64,000 nucleotides of DNA from Mallotus nudiflorus (taxonomy: Eukaryota > Streptophyta > Magnoliopsida > Malpighiales > Euphorbiaceae). Under the pieces are notes generated by a model. That model saw only the letters and a list, made by a program, of their open reading frames with translations. It had not been told where the DNA came from and searched no databases. Position numbers and translations under genes: made by a program. Location: contig CANTUR010000793.1 in NCBI GenBank assembly GCA_947683625.1, positions 3,782,001 through 3,846,000 on the forward strand. The letters run 5' to 3'. Within the stretch, counting starts at the first letter, position 1, and each line of letters begins with the position of its first letter. Below, piece after piece: positions 1-11,217 of this stretch.

Positions 1-1526
1 ATCTTTAAGTCAATTTTAAAGAAGTTCACACATTTTGGTATTGTGCTATGAGATATTTGCATAAACTACCTAAGAGAATAGAAATTAATAATTAAATATG
101 CATGTGTGTATGTGTACTCATATAAGTGTATGAGAATTATGTAAGATATAAATGTGTTGAGTTGAGTTAACATTGGTTGACCTAATGATAACAATCTTTA
201 GGATAACACATGGGTTTAGAATGCCTTTAGGGGAGAATTTATGTGGTTGATACTGTATGCATATAAAACAAATAAGAATTACTGAGTTATTAGATATAGT
301 TAGTGTGAACTATACCACACGTTTGTTTATATATTGTGATAAATCTAAAAGCTAAGTAAGTGATATGCTATACTATCTAAATGATGGGGGCAAACAAATA
401 TTGATAATTATTAACCTGAGAGAAATATTGAGCCTTAAAGCTTAATAAGAATTCTATATAAATGTGGCAAGAATACCAATAAGAAAGAAATCATGACCCC
501 CCCCCCCCCCGATATGAATAATACTCCAGTGAGTAATTTAACTGATGATAATTACTTAAGAATTTAGAAGTAAATTAAGTGTATATGGTATAAAACTATA
601 AATATCTAATCAAATTCTTTGTATTTTACTCAAGCACCCCTTTTTTAATTTAAAATTCTTACATCTATTTATTGGTTAATTATTGTAAATATGAATGCTC
701 ATTGCCATGCTATTTACTCTTGTTGCATTCTTATTACACTCACTGAGAAATTTCCTTGTGAAATTACTAACTCTTGCATTTTTCTTATTTCCTTAGCATA
801 GTGCGATGTAGTGTACAATACTATTTAAGATATGATAATTAATTGTACCACTATGGCTTATGAGATGACTATAGCTAAGACCTTAGTTAGATATGCTATC
901 AGCCACGATATCAACACAAAGCTTGCCTTTAAAATAGCTATAGAGCCATTAGGGCAGGAGCCGCACATTTTTATTGTTAGGGAGGAGATAGAGTACAGTA
1001 TGCACATTACGATTAAGGTCATAAATGAGACATACTCTAATATTTAATTCACCTTGATTAGGTCGTGAGGCACTCTTTATAACTATACTTTTTGCTCTTT
1101 TTATTGATGCCAGCTTATACCCCTTAGACCTCGATGTATCTTTTGCTATGTGGATGTTAAGGGGCAGTAGAGATACATCCCCATCATTGTTGCAGTATGT
1201 GAGAGGGATTCTAATGTTATCTATGATTTATTTTTTGCATATTAATTACAATCCCATACTCACTTTTCTATATTTATTATGTATTAAGTATAAGGTGATG
1301 TAAATATTTGAATTTTAACTCTCTATAAATGCTTAAAGTTTACTTATGGTTCATTAGATACTCTACTATTATTCCTTTTGTTACTTGTATTATTGACCTA
1401 TACTCTGACCTAAGTAAAATATTAATGGAGTTTGCATGTGAAGTTGAGTTTTAGCATAATGCTCCTCTTTGTGGTGCCACATCAAATGGTGTGGTTCACT
1501 GAGATGCTTTGGGAAGGGGTGTTACA
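1..1526. other. Decayed LTR-retrotransposon sequence, LTR-like (copy A)
   Basis: This stretch aligns by eye over its whole length with 25176-26692. In the second copy its left edge lies inside the start of an Athila/Tat-like gag relic read on the minus strand, so the window probably begins inside that same relic. The right edge ends in a TGTTACA motif at 1520-1526, the kind of terminus seen in Gypsy LTRs. A segment near 745 carrying a CACTGAGAAATTTCC motif also resembles plant Gypsy LTRs. I could not find a matching TG start or a target duplication, so the LTR call is tentative. A 14-base C run lies at 497-510. The open frame at 832-1047 matches nothing I recognise and is not conserved as an open frame in the other copy. 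Confidence 0.35.
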
Positions 1527-1725
1527 ATTTGGCCTCTGTATTTTGCTATATTATACTATTTATTTAAAATTTATATTATCTCCCTCTTCTATTTTGCAAA
1601 ATTATACTATTTATCCCTTTTATCAAATTTTTAATCACAATTACCATTAATTGACATGATAATTATCAAGTAAATACTATTTATCTCCTCTAGTTGAATA
1701 TATTATATTATTTCCCTTTTTCTTA
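1527..1725 (+). repeat. Left arm of long inverted repeat flanking LINE A
   Basis: The reverse complement of this AT-rich stretch aligns with 8205-8425. Shared landmarks include AAATAGTATTTACTTGATAA-type and GATAATTATCATG-type motifs and a terminal GGGGCAAAT-like end. The same pair exists in copy B (26693-26889 and 37665-37865), so it predates the segmental duplication. A Mutator-like or other long-TIR transposon that received the LINE is one explanation. No transposase of such an element is visible. A 9-bp target duplication was not found. Confidence 0.45.
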
Positions 1726-1979
1726 TAAAAATGGAAAAGAGACAAAGCATTAGATAATGAGCTAAGGCATCCTAGCTAAGCTAGCACCTAAAGCCATCTA
1801 CTTCAAATGCTGACCTCCCTCCTTAAATATTATTAAATAAATAATGAAAGCTAATATTAGTAAACAAATAATAAGGTCCAAAAGACCTAAGAAGCATAGA
1901 GCTAAGCAAAACGGTAAATAAAATAACCTATAGCATCGTTAAACATAAGATAATGGCATTCACCTAGGTAGGTAGGTCA

Positions 1980-2350
1980 CTATGTCAATTGAGGCAACGA
2001 AAGATCGATGGTTGCAAGACGATCAGCTACCTGATTACCCTCATGATAAATGTGAGAAACATGGACTTGCATGGAGTGAAGCAGCAATAGGCAGACTTCC
2101 CACTCGAGATGGACAAACCACGGCACAATAGGAGAGTGAGATTTTAATAAATTAACAATGAACAAGGGGTCACTCTATATCCAAATTGGAGACGACGAAG
2201 GCAAAAGAGAAATTCTCTTAACAATAAAGATAACTACAAGTAATTCAGCTTTAAACACAAAATGAACACCCAAAAGAATAGTAAAAGAAGATAAATAATG
2301 GCCATGGCAGTCTCAAATGATACTACCAGCTACATATATACTATGAGAGC
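1980..2350 (-). pseudogene. LINE A RNase H domain remnant
   Basis: The minus-strand reading ends in HEGNQVADRLATIDLSLP, the C-terminal signature of the RNase H found at the 3' end of plant LINE pol and in related host RNase H-like proteins. Upstream fragments match the middle of the domain (a PIWI-SD motif) but are separated by stops. It acts, in intact elements, in removing RNA from the RNA:DNA hybrid during target-primed reverse transcription. Here it is non-functional. Confidence 0.75.
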
Positions 2351-2720
2351 TGCATGTTGCTCCATCTACCTTAATCTTCAACCCTCCTAAAGGTAGGGGA
2401 GTCCAACAAACTAGAAAAATGACAAGAGCAAGCTAGGGAATAGCAACAATGCAAAAAATAATAAATGATAATCAAATCAGAAAGAGCAAATGATATATGG
2501 CCAGCACAGAAAACTGTAATGTCCTTAACTGCTCTGCAAATGCATCTAATAGCTATTAAAATATAAAGAAACTTCTCATGAAAGGTAATTTGATTAAGAG
2601 AATGCCAAAGAAACCAAAATTTTATAATAATCCCCACTCGCCATAGGACTTATAATAAGATGCAAAAATGGTCTTCCAGGAAAAATTAAAAAGATGAATG
2701 AATCATTGAGAAATATTGAG

Positions 2721-2936
2721 TTAGAAATTAAATAAATTGCATAAGGATGACCAAACTGCAACAATATAAAAATAATGCAAAAAAATGTGATCTAAAGTTT
2801 CCTCCTTATTAACATAAAACTGACATCTAGAGACCAAGTGGATCCCTTTGTTGCATAAAATCTTATTAGTATGGAGCTCATTATAAAGAGCTCGCCATAA
2901 GGTAAAAGCATAGGAAAGAGGCAAATAGATTGCCAC
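2721..2936 (-). pseudogene. LINE A zf-RVT domain remnant
   Basis: The 71-residue frame contains TLWRALYNELHTNKIL, a CQFYVNKEETLDHIFLHY segment and a following VW. These match the zinc-binding zf-RVT module that lies between reverse transcriptase and RNase H in plant LINEs. One of the expected zinc-binding cysteines is replaced by tyrosine (CQFY). The domain is part of the LINE pol relic and not a separate gene. Confidence 0.75.
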
Positions 2937-3530
2937 AGCTCCTTACCCTAAGCAACTTTAGGGGAATAAGAATTATACATGTTATAAGATGCCAAAAAGG
3001 AAAGAAAACCATCTAAAGAACCCTTGTAAACAAAGTAATCCTCTATAGAAGAAGAATGAGAGATGTGTAAAATGTCACTGCAAACCTGAGGGAAAACATC
3101 TCAAAAATTTTGTGAAAGATTCCAAATACCATGGATAAAGACATTACAAACTTTAGATTGAAGATGAGCATGCAACCATAATGTAATATCCACTTGATCC
3201 GCTATAACATAACATAAAAAATTATCATTCCAAAAGTGAAGATTAGAAAAAGAACCAATATTCCACTAACAATGATGATGAAGATCAAAATAACAATTTT
3301 TTATAGAGCACCAAATAGAAGAGAAAATATGAGAAGGTCGAGCTATTTTAGTAACCATCAAGAACTAAGAATGAAGGAATGAGTAAATAAACCCATGATT
3401 AGAGTGACCATTCTATGAAAGCTTACACAGTATAACAAAGTTTAAGCAGTGAAGCCATTTGAGACTGAGCCCACCTTCTTCCTTGGGGTGACAATAATCA
3501 TCCTATTTAACTAAAACAAGTTTTTTAACA

Positions 3531-4583
3531 CTAGTAGAACCCATCCAAACAAAATTTCTTATCATCTTCTCCATAAAAGTGAAGAAGAGCCATAAGCCAT
3601 TTATAAATCATAAAAGAATGAATAAATGAACCATAAATTACCAAATTAACAAGGGTAACATGGCCAACCATAGAAAGAGATTTGCCTTTACAATCATCAA
3701 ATTTTGAGAGAACTTTGTCTGTAATTGGTTGAAGCCATCTTCTCCTAAGGGTCCCTTTAAAAAGAGGGACATATAGATATTTAAAGGGGAGTTGCCCATG
3801 CTTTATACCTGACAAGGAGGAGAGCATGGCCATATAAGAAAGGGAAATATGCTTGCTGAAAAAATCTCATATTTGTTCCAATTAACTCATTGACCTAAAA
3901 TTGTACCATAAGCTTCAAACAGAGAAGATAAATATGAATATTAGATTTAGTAGCTCAATAAAAAAGTAAAATGTCATAAAAAAAGAGCAAATGAGAAGGG
4001 CATTACACTCTACTACCACCATACATGGAGACAAGAGAATTATTATTCAACATTTATGAGATTTTTCTATTCAGATAGTCCTCTCCAAGATAAAAGAAAA
4101 GAGGAGATAAAGGATCACCCTATCTCACCCCCACCCCCCCCCCCCCTTTGAACAAGAAAAGTAGCCTGACAGTTTACCATTTAACGAAATACAAATCCTT
4201 ACTAAATAAAGAATTGTTAAAATCCAAGAGCAAAACTTATCAAAAAATCCAAAGCAATGCAAAACTTTTAGAAGGAAAGGTCATTCCATATAATCAAAAC
4301 CTTTCCTAATATCAAACTTTAAAGCCATATTTCCATTAAAGCATTTGGTATCCAAAAGAATGATATTTTCTGAAGCTGTAGGAATATAAGTCTTAATATG
4401 ATGATCTTCAATAAATCCAAACTGAGAAGGAGCAATAATGCACATAGCAATTAAAGATAAATGATTAACAAGAATCTTAATAATTATCTTGTAAATAAAA
4501 TTACTAAGAACAATAGGGCGGAAGTTCTCCGCAGAGAAAATATCTTTAGACTTAGGAATAAAAACCATAATATTGGCATTCAT
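3531..4583 (-). pseudogene. LINE A reverse transcriptase remnant
   Basis: Two frames carry the domain. At 4281-4583 the motifs FIPKSKDIFSAENFRPIVLS, NFIYKIIIKILVNHL and ALKFDIRKGFDYME match the N-terminal half of LINE reverse transcriptase. At 3531-3833 the motifs PFKYLYVPLFKG, LQPITDKVLSKF and VTLVNLVIYGSFIHSFMIYKW match the thumb and connection region. The catalytic FADD box between them has become a phenylalanine-tyrosine-aspartate sequence near 3971-3985, so one metal-binding aspartate is missing. A run of C at 4127-4146 interrupts the frame. The domain cannot be active. Confidence 0.8.
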
Positions 4584-5182
4584 GCTGCCAATAATCTTCC
4601 CTGAGTGAAAAAAATTTTATACCGCAGCACACACATCTCTACCCACCACATGCTAGCAATGTTTATAGAAATTACCATTAAACCCGTCTGGACCTGGGGC
4701 ACTGTCAGGATCCATATAAAAGATAACCTGATAAATATCATCAAAAGAAGGAACTTAACAAAACATAAAGTTATCTTCCTCAATAACCAACTATGAAATC
4801 ACTATACTCACATTTGAATGGTTAGCAGAACCATAATGAGAAGTGAATAGAGTAGAGAAATAATTGACAATATGTTGTTCAATAACCAAATCATCAATAA
4901 CAAAAACATTGTCAATTAGCAACCCATGAATACCCGTTTGGCCAATGGCGAAGCAAGTAATTATAAAAAAATTTATTATTTCGATCCCCATCAACCAACC
5001 ATCAAATCTAACTCTTTTCCTTTAAAATCAATTCTTGGTTTTTCAAATGAGAAGAAAGAGTTTGACGAGCCAACATTTCCTAAGAATGAAGGTCATCTGA
5101 AAACCTAAAAGCCTCAATCTTATGTTGCACCAAAATCAATTCCTACTTTGCACTGGAAATTTGCAACTTGACATTACTAAAA

Positions 5183-5304
5183 ACATCCTTGTTCTAAGAA
5201 TGAAGAAAACCACGAAGAAACTTCAATTTTCTAAGAATGAAGAAACATCCTTGTTCTAAGAATGAAGAAAACCACGAAGAAACTTCAATTTTCTTTGGAG
5301 GAAA
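5183..5304. repeat. Local tandem duplication (about 61 bp x 2) in LINE A
   Basis: A unit beginning near ACATCCTTGTTCTAAG is present twice in direct tandem. The equivalent place in LINE B (about 30325-30380) has one unit, so the duplication arose after the two segments separated. Confidence 0.8.
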
Positions 5305-5528
5305 AATATAGGATGGCCTAAAATAATAAGAGAGTCCCAAAAAGCAAACACAACTGGAGAAAAATTATCATGCATCAACCACATGGAAAGAAATTAAAAA
5401 GGAAGATGATGTAAAGATGCAACATGATTACAACATAAAAGGAGAGGATTATGGTCTGATTAATGTCTCACAAGAGCATGACACTCTATATAATGCCAAT
5501 TATCAAAAGAAGTGGAATTGCAAAAAGC

Positions 5529-5963
5529 CTAATCAAGTATGATATCAATGCAATTCAATCCTTTTTTGTTATTGGTCCAAGTAAATTTAGGACCCTTTGT
5601 ATCTAAACAAGTCAAGCCACAAATATTCATAGCAGTAATGAACTTAGAATAAGAGCAATGAGAAGGAGGGCGACCAAAATTTTCATACACCCTAAAATAA
5701 AATTTAAAGTCTCCAATAATAAACCAATTATCAAGGTTTAAAGAAGAAAGATGATTCAAATCATACCATGAAAGGCGACCACTAGTAGATAAAACATTAG
5801 CATAAATATAAGAAACTGTTATCAATAAAGAGGAAAAATTAAATTGCATTGTAACATGTTGATTTGAACTAGCAAAAAAGAATATATAACCCACCTCAAA
5901 ATTATTAAAAGCCAGAAACCATAAAGATGGAGTAACAAGATTGTTCCAAGCAACCAAAGACAT
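5529..5963 (-). pseudogene. LINE A endonuclease domain remnant
   Basis: The 144-residue frame belongs to the exonuclease-endonuclease-phosphatase family used by LINEs to nick target DNA. Visible landmarks are the ITVSYIYANVLSTSGRLSWYDL segment, NWFIIGDFKF (equivalent to the metal-binding GDFN motif, with the N changed to K), and the LTCLDTKGPKFTWTNNKKG segment near the C-terminus. Residues upstream that would complete the domain are broken by stops. The homologous stretch in copy B, near 30620-31050, is more fragmented. Confidence 0.75.
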
Positions 5964-6559
5964 ATTCAGGCTACACCAAAGAGAAGAATTAATAGTAGCA
6001 AAATCTTACTTGGGTTTAAAAAGGCATATAAAATTTGGAGTGTAAGATAACATTGGGTTGCCTCATTCCCCAATCCCCTACAGTTCCAAAATAAAAGCGC
6101 TTCATTGGAAGGATTTAGAGGTAGCCCAAGTGATAGGCCGTAGTCTAGTCAAAGTGACCCAAGAGGATGGCTTCTTTGATTTCTTTTTATGAGATATTTA
6201 TTGTCAAGGTTCATTGTCCTTATCAGCCCAAGGTTTTTTAATAATAATTCATGTTCCTCAAGTGTCTGCGTGCCAGCAATAGAGTTAAGAGATGTTATGG
6301 CATGAGGTGAAGAGATTGAACCCTCCACCTCTAGATGTGGAAAAGAAATCATAACATTCTAAGAAGTGGAAGAAGGCTGCTGAAACACCTAAGGTGTGGT
6401 TGTAACATTATCTATAGGAATGTTAACCTCTACATTCTGAGGTGTGTCCATTACATGATCTACAAGAATGTTAACCTCCACATGAATTACTAATAGATTA
6501 TCATTAGGTTACCTTTCTATAAAAGTATATCTTGTTGAATACGTTGGGAAGATTTTTCT

Positions 6560-7540
6560 AATGAAATAGAAGTGTCATCTATATCCTTTCTTCTCCAAAT
6601 TCTACGAACTCAAAATGACCTCATAAAGCTGGATGAGGCTGAATGACATCGTTGTCATGATTGATTTGGCCATCTAATGGTTTAGGATTTTCAATCTACA
6701 TGATGGACTCTCATGTCCAATAGAGTGGCAAGTGCTACATAACATGGGAAGAATTTTGTAGGTGACTTCAACATTATGAAGAGAGCCTTCACAATAAAGA
6801 ATGACATTGTATTTTAGAGAATGCGATAAATCGACATCGATAAGAACACAGGCGAAGTGGCCTAAATCACCCTTTAGAGTTGATCAATCAATCTTCAAAG
6901 GAATGCCAATGTTTTTAGCAATGTCAATAATAATTTATAGGTCCTATAACTCCCAAGGCAACCTATGGAAATGCGTCCAAATTTGGGTAGTCAAAGTTTT
7001 CTCCTTAAATGGATTAAATCTTGGAGTCCGACGCTGCAATCTCAGAATTCCTAACTTTAAGATTAATGAGCCCCAACCTAAATTAAATCTTTTTCCTGAG
7101 CAGATGGAAGTAAGATATGGAAAAATCCTCAACTAAGAGAAATTAATCTCCATGGCATTTTAATTCCCCAAATAGAAGATAACTTGTCATTAAGCTAAGG
7201 TAAGGCCTAAGGAGAGTCGCCCTTGTTCAGAATTACCCTAGCGATAAGGTTGTGTTGACACAAAGCCAGACGTTTATGATAAATTTCAAGATAAATTTTC
7301 ACCGCATGATTAGAGCTAGATTTAGGAATCGAAAACTCCATTGTTGGAAGAACATCCAAGTTGAAAGAGTTGTTCAAAACAACAACGTATGATTTCGATG
7401 TAATAGAATCAGAAGAGTAAACAATCAAAGGGGTGATAGTTGAATGTTTAAAGAGGTCTCCATGGCCGAAATAATGATCAACATTCACCGGAATCGAGGG
7501 TTCATGGCCGTCAGGAAGGCCTAGCAACTACATGTTTTCA
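6560..7540 (-). pseudogene. LINE A first-ORF (DUF4283 / CCHC) remnant
   Basis: Minus-strand reading gives fragments typical of the nucleic-acid-binding first ORF of plant L1 elements. The stretch FSIPKSSSNHAVKIYLEIYHKRLALCQHNLIARVI is seen at 7207-7527. Further downstream are fragments equivalent to copy B's IDRATIQCELGHFARVLINVDL and to the CCHC knuckle region. Several stops and frameshifts separate them. In copy B the part equivalent to 6925-7540 is missing, because a truncated Gypsy element occupies that place. The plus-strand open frame at 6801-7136 is the shadow of this domain. Confidence 0.6.
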
Positions 7541-8903
7541 AGAGTATAATAATAATATATTATTTGCTCATAATATTTAGAATTTATATTTTTTTAGTTA
7601 AACTAATTTTCATAAAACTTAACTGCAAAATGATAATTATATCATATACATAAAATATAAAAATTCTTAATTTTAATTTTATGCAATTAAAATTTTAATT
7701 AAATACCAACTAATTAGTATAAGTTTTAAAATATATCTACTTAAATAATAATTTAAAATATTTATGTTGCATTAAAAATTTAATTAAATAAACTTTCTTT
7801 TTAATTTTGATTGTTTATTTAGATTGTTAGTTTTAATTGTTGGATATACATATCAAATTATTTAAAATTATTGATTTTATTCATAGATATAATTTATTTA
7901 CTCAATAATGTAAACTAACAATTCAAATAAAAATTACATTCTAAAGTTAAAAAAAATTACTATAAATATTTTAAGTTGATATTTAAGTAAAAATATGCTA
8001 AAGTTGGAAGTAATCAATTGTCATTTGATTAATATTTTGATCAAATTAAAAATACAATTCGCTATTTATTTTTTTATTCAAATATTTTTAATAAAATTAT
8101 CATTCTTATAGTCAATTAATGATATTTTAATTTAACATATATTTTGTTAAACAATTAGTTTAATAATAAAAATATATTTTGTAAATTTTAGAGATAAAAA
8201 ATATTATATTCAAATAAATAGGGTAAATAATATAATAAATTTAAATACATAGGGTAAATAATATTTACTTAATAATTATCATGTTAATTAACATTAATTG
8301 TGATGAAAAATATGATAAGGGAAGTAAATGGTATAATTTTGTAAAATATAATAGAAAAAATATATATTTTAAATATTAAGAATCAAGAAATATAATTCAG
8401 TAAATCAATTGGGGCAAATAGTAGTTAATTTTTATTTTTTTTTACTAAAGCGCAATTCTGATTTTGAAAACTTAGTCTACCTTCTGGCACAATTCATAAA
8501 TATATTGTCTGATATGCCAGCCAGGTATGTTCATACCCTCGCTTGTTGTGCCCCAATGAACAGAGAATGACAAGACCAGGCCATATACTGTCAGCTTCAT
8601 CCGCGCAAATAAGTCGGCCTTTATTAACTCCACATTTTCACATATTAAGCCCATGAGAGGTGCATAATATAATAATTATCTTTAGATTTTTTTTTTTTGT
8701 AAAAGATGATTTAAATCCCTTTCTTTAGATATCAACCCTGTGGATGAGATGTTCTTTCAACCATCTCTTCCTAGATGGGTTGGCATATTTAGATTTTAAG
8801 GATCACCTTTGAGAAGCACAGCATGAAAACCATTGAACATTGTACCAAAGATATTGCAAGCTTTTTCTTTAATCATGTCTTTTCTTTTATTAAAACCACA
8901 TTA

Positions 8904-8939
<36 letters not shown>

Positions 8940-9181
8940 CTACTAATATTGGTCAAAATTTCTTTATTATTTACTACAATATAAGAAGTTATATCAAAGT
9001 TTATGATTTCTAAATAAAATCATTGATAGTATACAATTAATAATAATAAAATATAGGTATTTACTTGTCATAAAATTATAAGTATTTTTTATTTTTATTT
9101 TTTCAAAATTCAAGAAAACATATAATATGGCTAAATACCTTTTGCCACATTAACATCTTCAATAGAGGGAGTCAGTTTATC
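7541..9181. other. AT-rich intergenic DNA, no gene seen
   Basis: This stretch is extremely AT-rich and aligns with copy B from about 37131. It includes the right arm of the long inverted repeat (8205-8425) and an ATT trinucleotide run at 8906-8939. Relative to copy B, about 210 bp is missing near 8849, between two GAAC microhomologies. A block equivalent to 39042-40383 is absent near 9043. I see no coding sequence. Confidence 0.7.
8205..8425 (-). repeat. Right arm of long inverted repeat flanking LINE A
   Basis: This is the inverted partner of 1527-1725, with matching motifs in reverse order. It ends near a GGGGCAAATAG motif at about 8411-8421. The corresponding arm in copy B is at 37665-37865. 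A further scrap of the same family ends at 53040-53110. Confidence 0.45.
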
Positions 9182-9392
9182 TTTTTTTTTTTTTCTAACC
9201 ACAAGATGTACTGGGAGAACTCTAATTGTGGGAGGCACCTTTAAGCCCGTACCACACTAAAATTAATTTTTGCTCAATCCGAGACAGACTCCAAAAAGTG
9301 ATAAAGATCTACTTTAAAAGTTTTAAAGTAGCTTTCTATCCAAAGCTTGAACTTTACACTTTCTTACCAACTTATCTACATCCTCTTGGATA
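9182..9392 (-). mobile_element. tRNA-derived SINE, copy A
   Basis: The element lies on the minus strand. Its A tail appears as the T run at 9182-9194. The 5' part near 9330-9392 holds degenerate A and B box motifs, which are much better kept in copy B. A repeated TTTATCTTTTT motif on both sides is a plausible target duplication. The same insertion is at 40527-40762, so it predates the segmental duplication. Confidence 0.55.
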
Positions 9393-10535
9393 ATTTATCT
9401 TTTTTTTTTTACTAACATGAAACATAAAATATTAATTTATTACAAAATAAGTAATAAATTAATACTTTCTATAAAGTATTTTTAAATTTAATATAAAATC
9501 ACAATAATTTTTTATACTATTCATATTGTTTACTTAAAAAGTTTTTGAAAATTCCTTTTATAAATGCAAACAGAATTCAGGAAATCATATATTATAGTTT
9601 CCTAAAATATAGAATTATGTTTAGAGTTGATATGGATAAAACCATTTTATTTTTTTTAATGTCAAATTTACTTTTAAAAAACTTAAGTTATCTCTCAACC
9701 ATTCTTTTTTTTTTCCTCTTAACCTCAAGTGTTGTTCACCATCTTCAACCTTGATTCTTGATGAATTTGAATGTTTTTTTGTCATGTTGGCCACAAAATC
9801 ATTCAAATACCAGTTTTATTTTAATCTTTGTGTATAAATAATTCTAATTTGAGTTTATAACTCAAGTTTATATTTGTTCATTCCCTCTATAAATGATCTT
9901 TTGGGGATATTTTTATGATAACTATGGATATTTTGGTGATATTCCCACTCAAACTTGAAGATGAGATCCAGATTTTAATAGTAGTCATTCAAATAAGAAC
10001 TTGTGGTGCTAGAAGGAAAGATTAATCAAGTTGCCATCTTCAAGCCTTCATGTTGATGGGTTTGTTTAATAGATATGGATATTTATGATCTTTTTATGAT
10101 GTTGTTAGTCATGTTTTACTCTTACTCTTGATGTTTCTATAAGAGTAAAATCCTTCCAATCCTCTAGCTTTAAGCCACTAATTGTATTCTCTCTTAGTCT
10201 CTTTGAGACTATTTCATATAATAGATCAATTGTTATTCGAAAAGAAAAAACTTTTGAGAGATTCTTTTTGAAAAGGGCAATAATATTATGATTTTGATTT
10301 TTGCAAAGTATTGATACCCAAACCAAAATGCTTCCTCCTACGGTGTATTTAAGATAATACACCATTTTCATAACTTTTACTTAGGGGCGAGCAAAACCTG
10401 CCCGTACCTAATTTTTTGAACTAACCCGACCTAAAAATTGTGTCTGGTTCAACTGGCGAGTAGAGAGATTATTCAGTTCGAGTGAGTAGTGAATGAATAT
10501 TCAGATTTCGGTTAATGGGTCAGAGGAGGTATTGA

Positions 10536-11217
10536 TGTGATCCTAGTTTCCAAGGAGGAAGAGTTCAAGATTTATTCATGCTAATAAGGCAACTTTCATT
10601 CAAGAAAATAGCAATTTGCATAAATTCATATTTTGTGTAGCATGCTTTAGTATTTTGGCCATAACTCACTCTATAAAACTTGGATTGAGATTATTCAAAA
10701 GGTTATTGAAAGCTAAGAAAGAGATCTACGACTTTGATGAAGATACTTAGGGTTAATTCGGTTTTATGCCTAAGCTAAAATTATGAAATATTATCATATC
10801 ATGAATAAAACTTGGTAGACTGAATATACATTAGTAAATTGGCCATAACTCACTCAATATATATCCAAATGAAGTGATTCAAAATGTTGCTAAAAGAGAA
10901 CAACAAGGGCTACAATTTTGTTTATTTTAGGCTTAAGTCAATTCTGCCATTATCACATTGAAATGTGTGCTACAACGTATATAAGTAAATTCGAATTTAA
11001 CAAGGATGATATTTTCTTATTTAAGTAGAATTTTTTTTGTTATTTAAGAAGGATTTTATTTTCTTATTTAGTTAGGATATTAATTAGGTTTTATTTAGGG
11101 TCTCTTTAAGCCTATATAAAGGTCTTATTTTATGTAACCTAGAGGGTATGCAATCATGGATGATTAATAAAATTTAAAGAGGATTTTTTTGGTTACTTGG
11201 TGGTTAATCATGTCACA
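10536..11217. mobile_element. Probable solo LTR inside hAT1 copy A
   Basis: The stretch begins TGTGATCC and ends ATGTCACA, giving short inverted termini. It contains a CTATATAAAGG TATA-like motif near 11112 and AATAAA-like signals near 11166, as expected of an LTR. A GGCCATAACTCACT motif occurs twice inside (near 10658 and 10841). No 5-bp target duplication is clear. The same block is in copy B at about 41886-42553, with a damaged right end, so it inserted before the duplication. Confidence 0.4.

Larger units (their letters stand above)
1726..7540 (-). mobile_element. L1-type LINE with RNase H domain, copy A (decayed)
   Basis: This is a minus-strand non-LTR retrotransposon. Read 5' to 3' from right to left, it shows a DUF4283/CCHC-like first ORF, an apurinic-type endonuclease, reverse transcriptase, a zf-RVT domain and a C-terminal RNase H. 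That is the usual order in plant L1 elements with RNase H. The 3' end near 1720-1730 is A-rich on the element strand. Many stops and frameshifts break the reading frames. Copy A contains a local tandem duplication of about 61 bp near 5183-5304 that copy B lacks, and it has lost the reverse transcriptase FADD box near 3971-3985. It is closely related to the LINE at 26890-32033 and more distantly to the one split around 54480-54698 and 62552-64000. Confidence 0.85.

Noticed and set aside
832..1047. 71-codon frame in the LTR-like block
   Set aside because: The homologous stretch in copy B (about 26000-26215) has stops in the same frame, and no domain is recognisable.
4127..4146. C-rich run as a possible G-quadruplex regulatory site
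   Set aside because: It is a homopolymer-type run inside dead LINE coding sequence and is absent from LINE B, so slippage explains it. The runs at 497-510 and 15592-15604 are similar.
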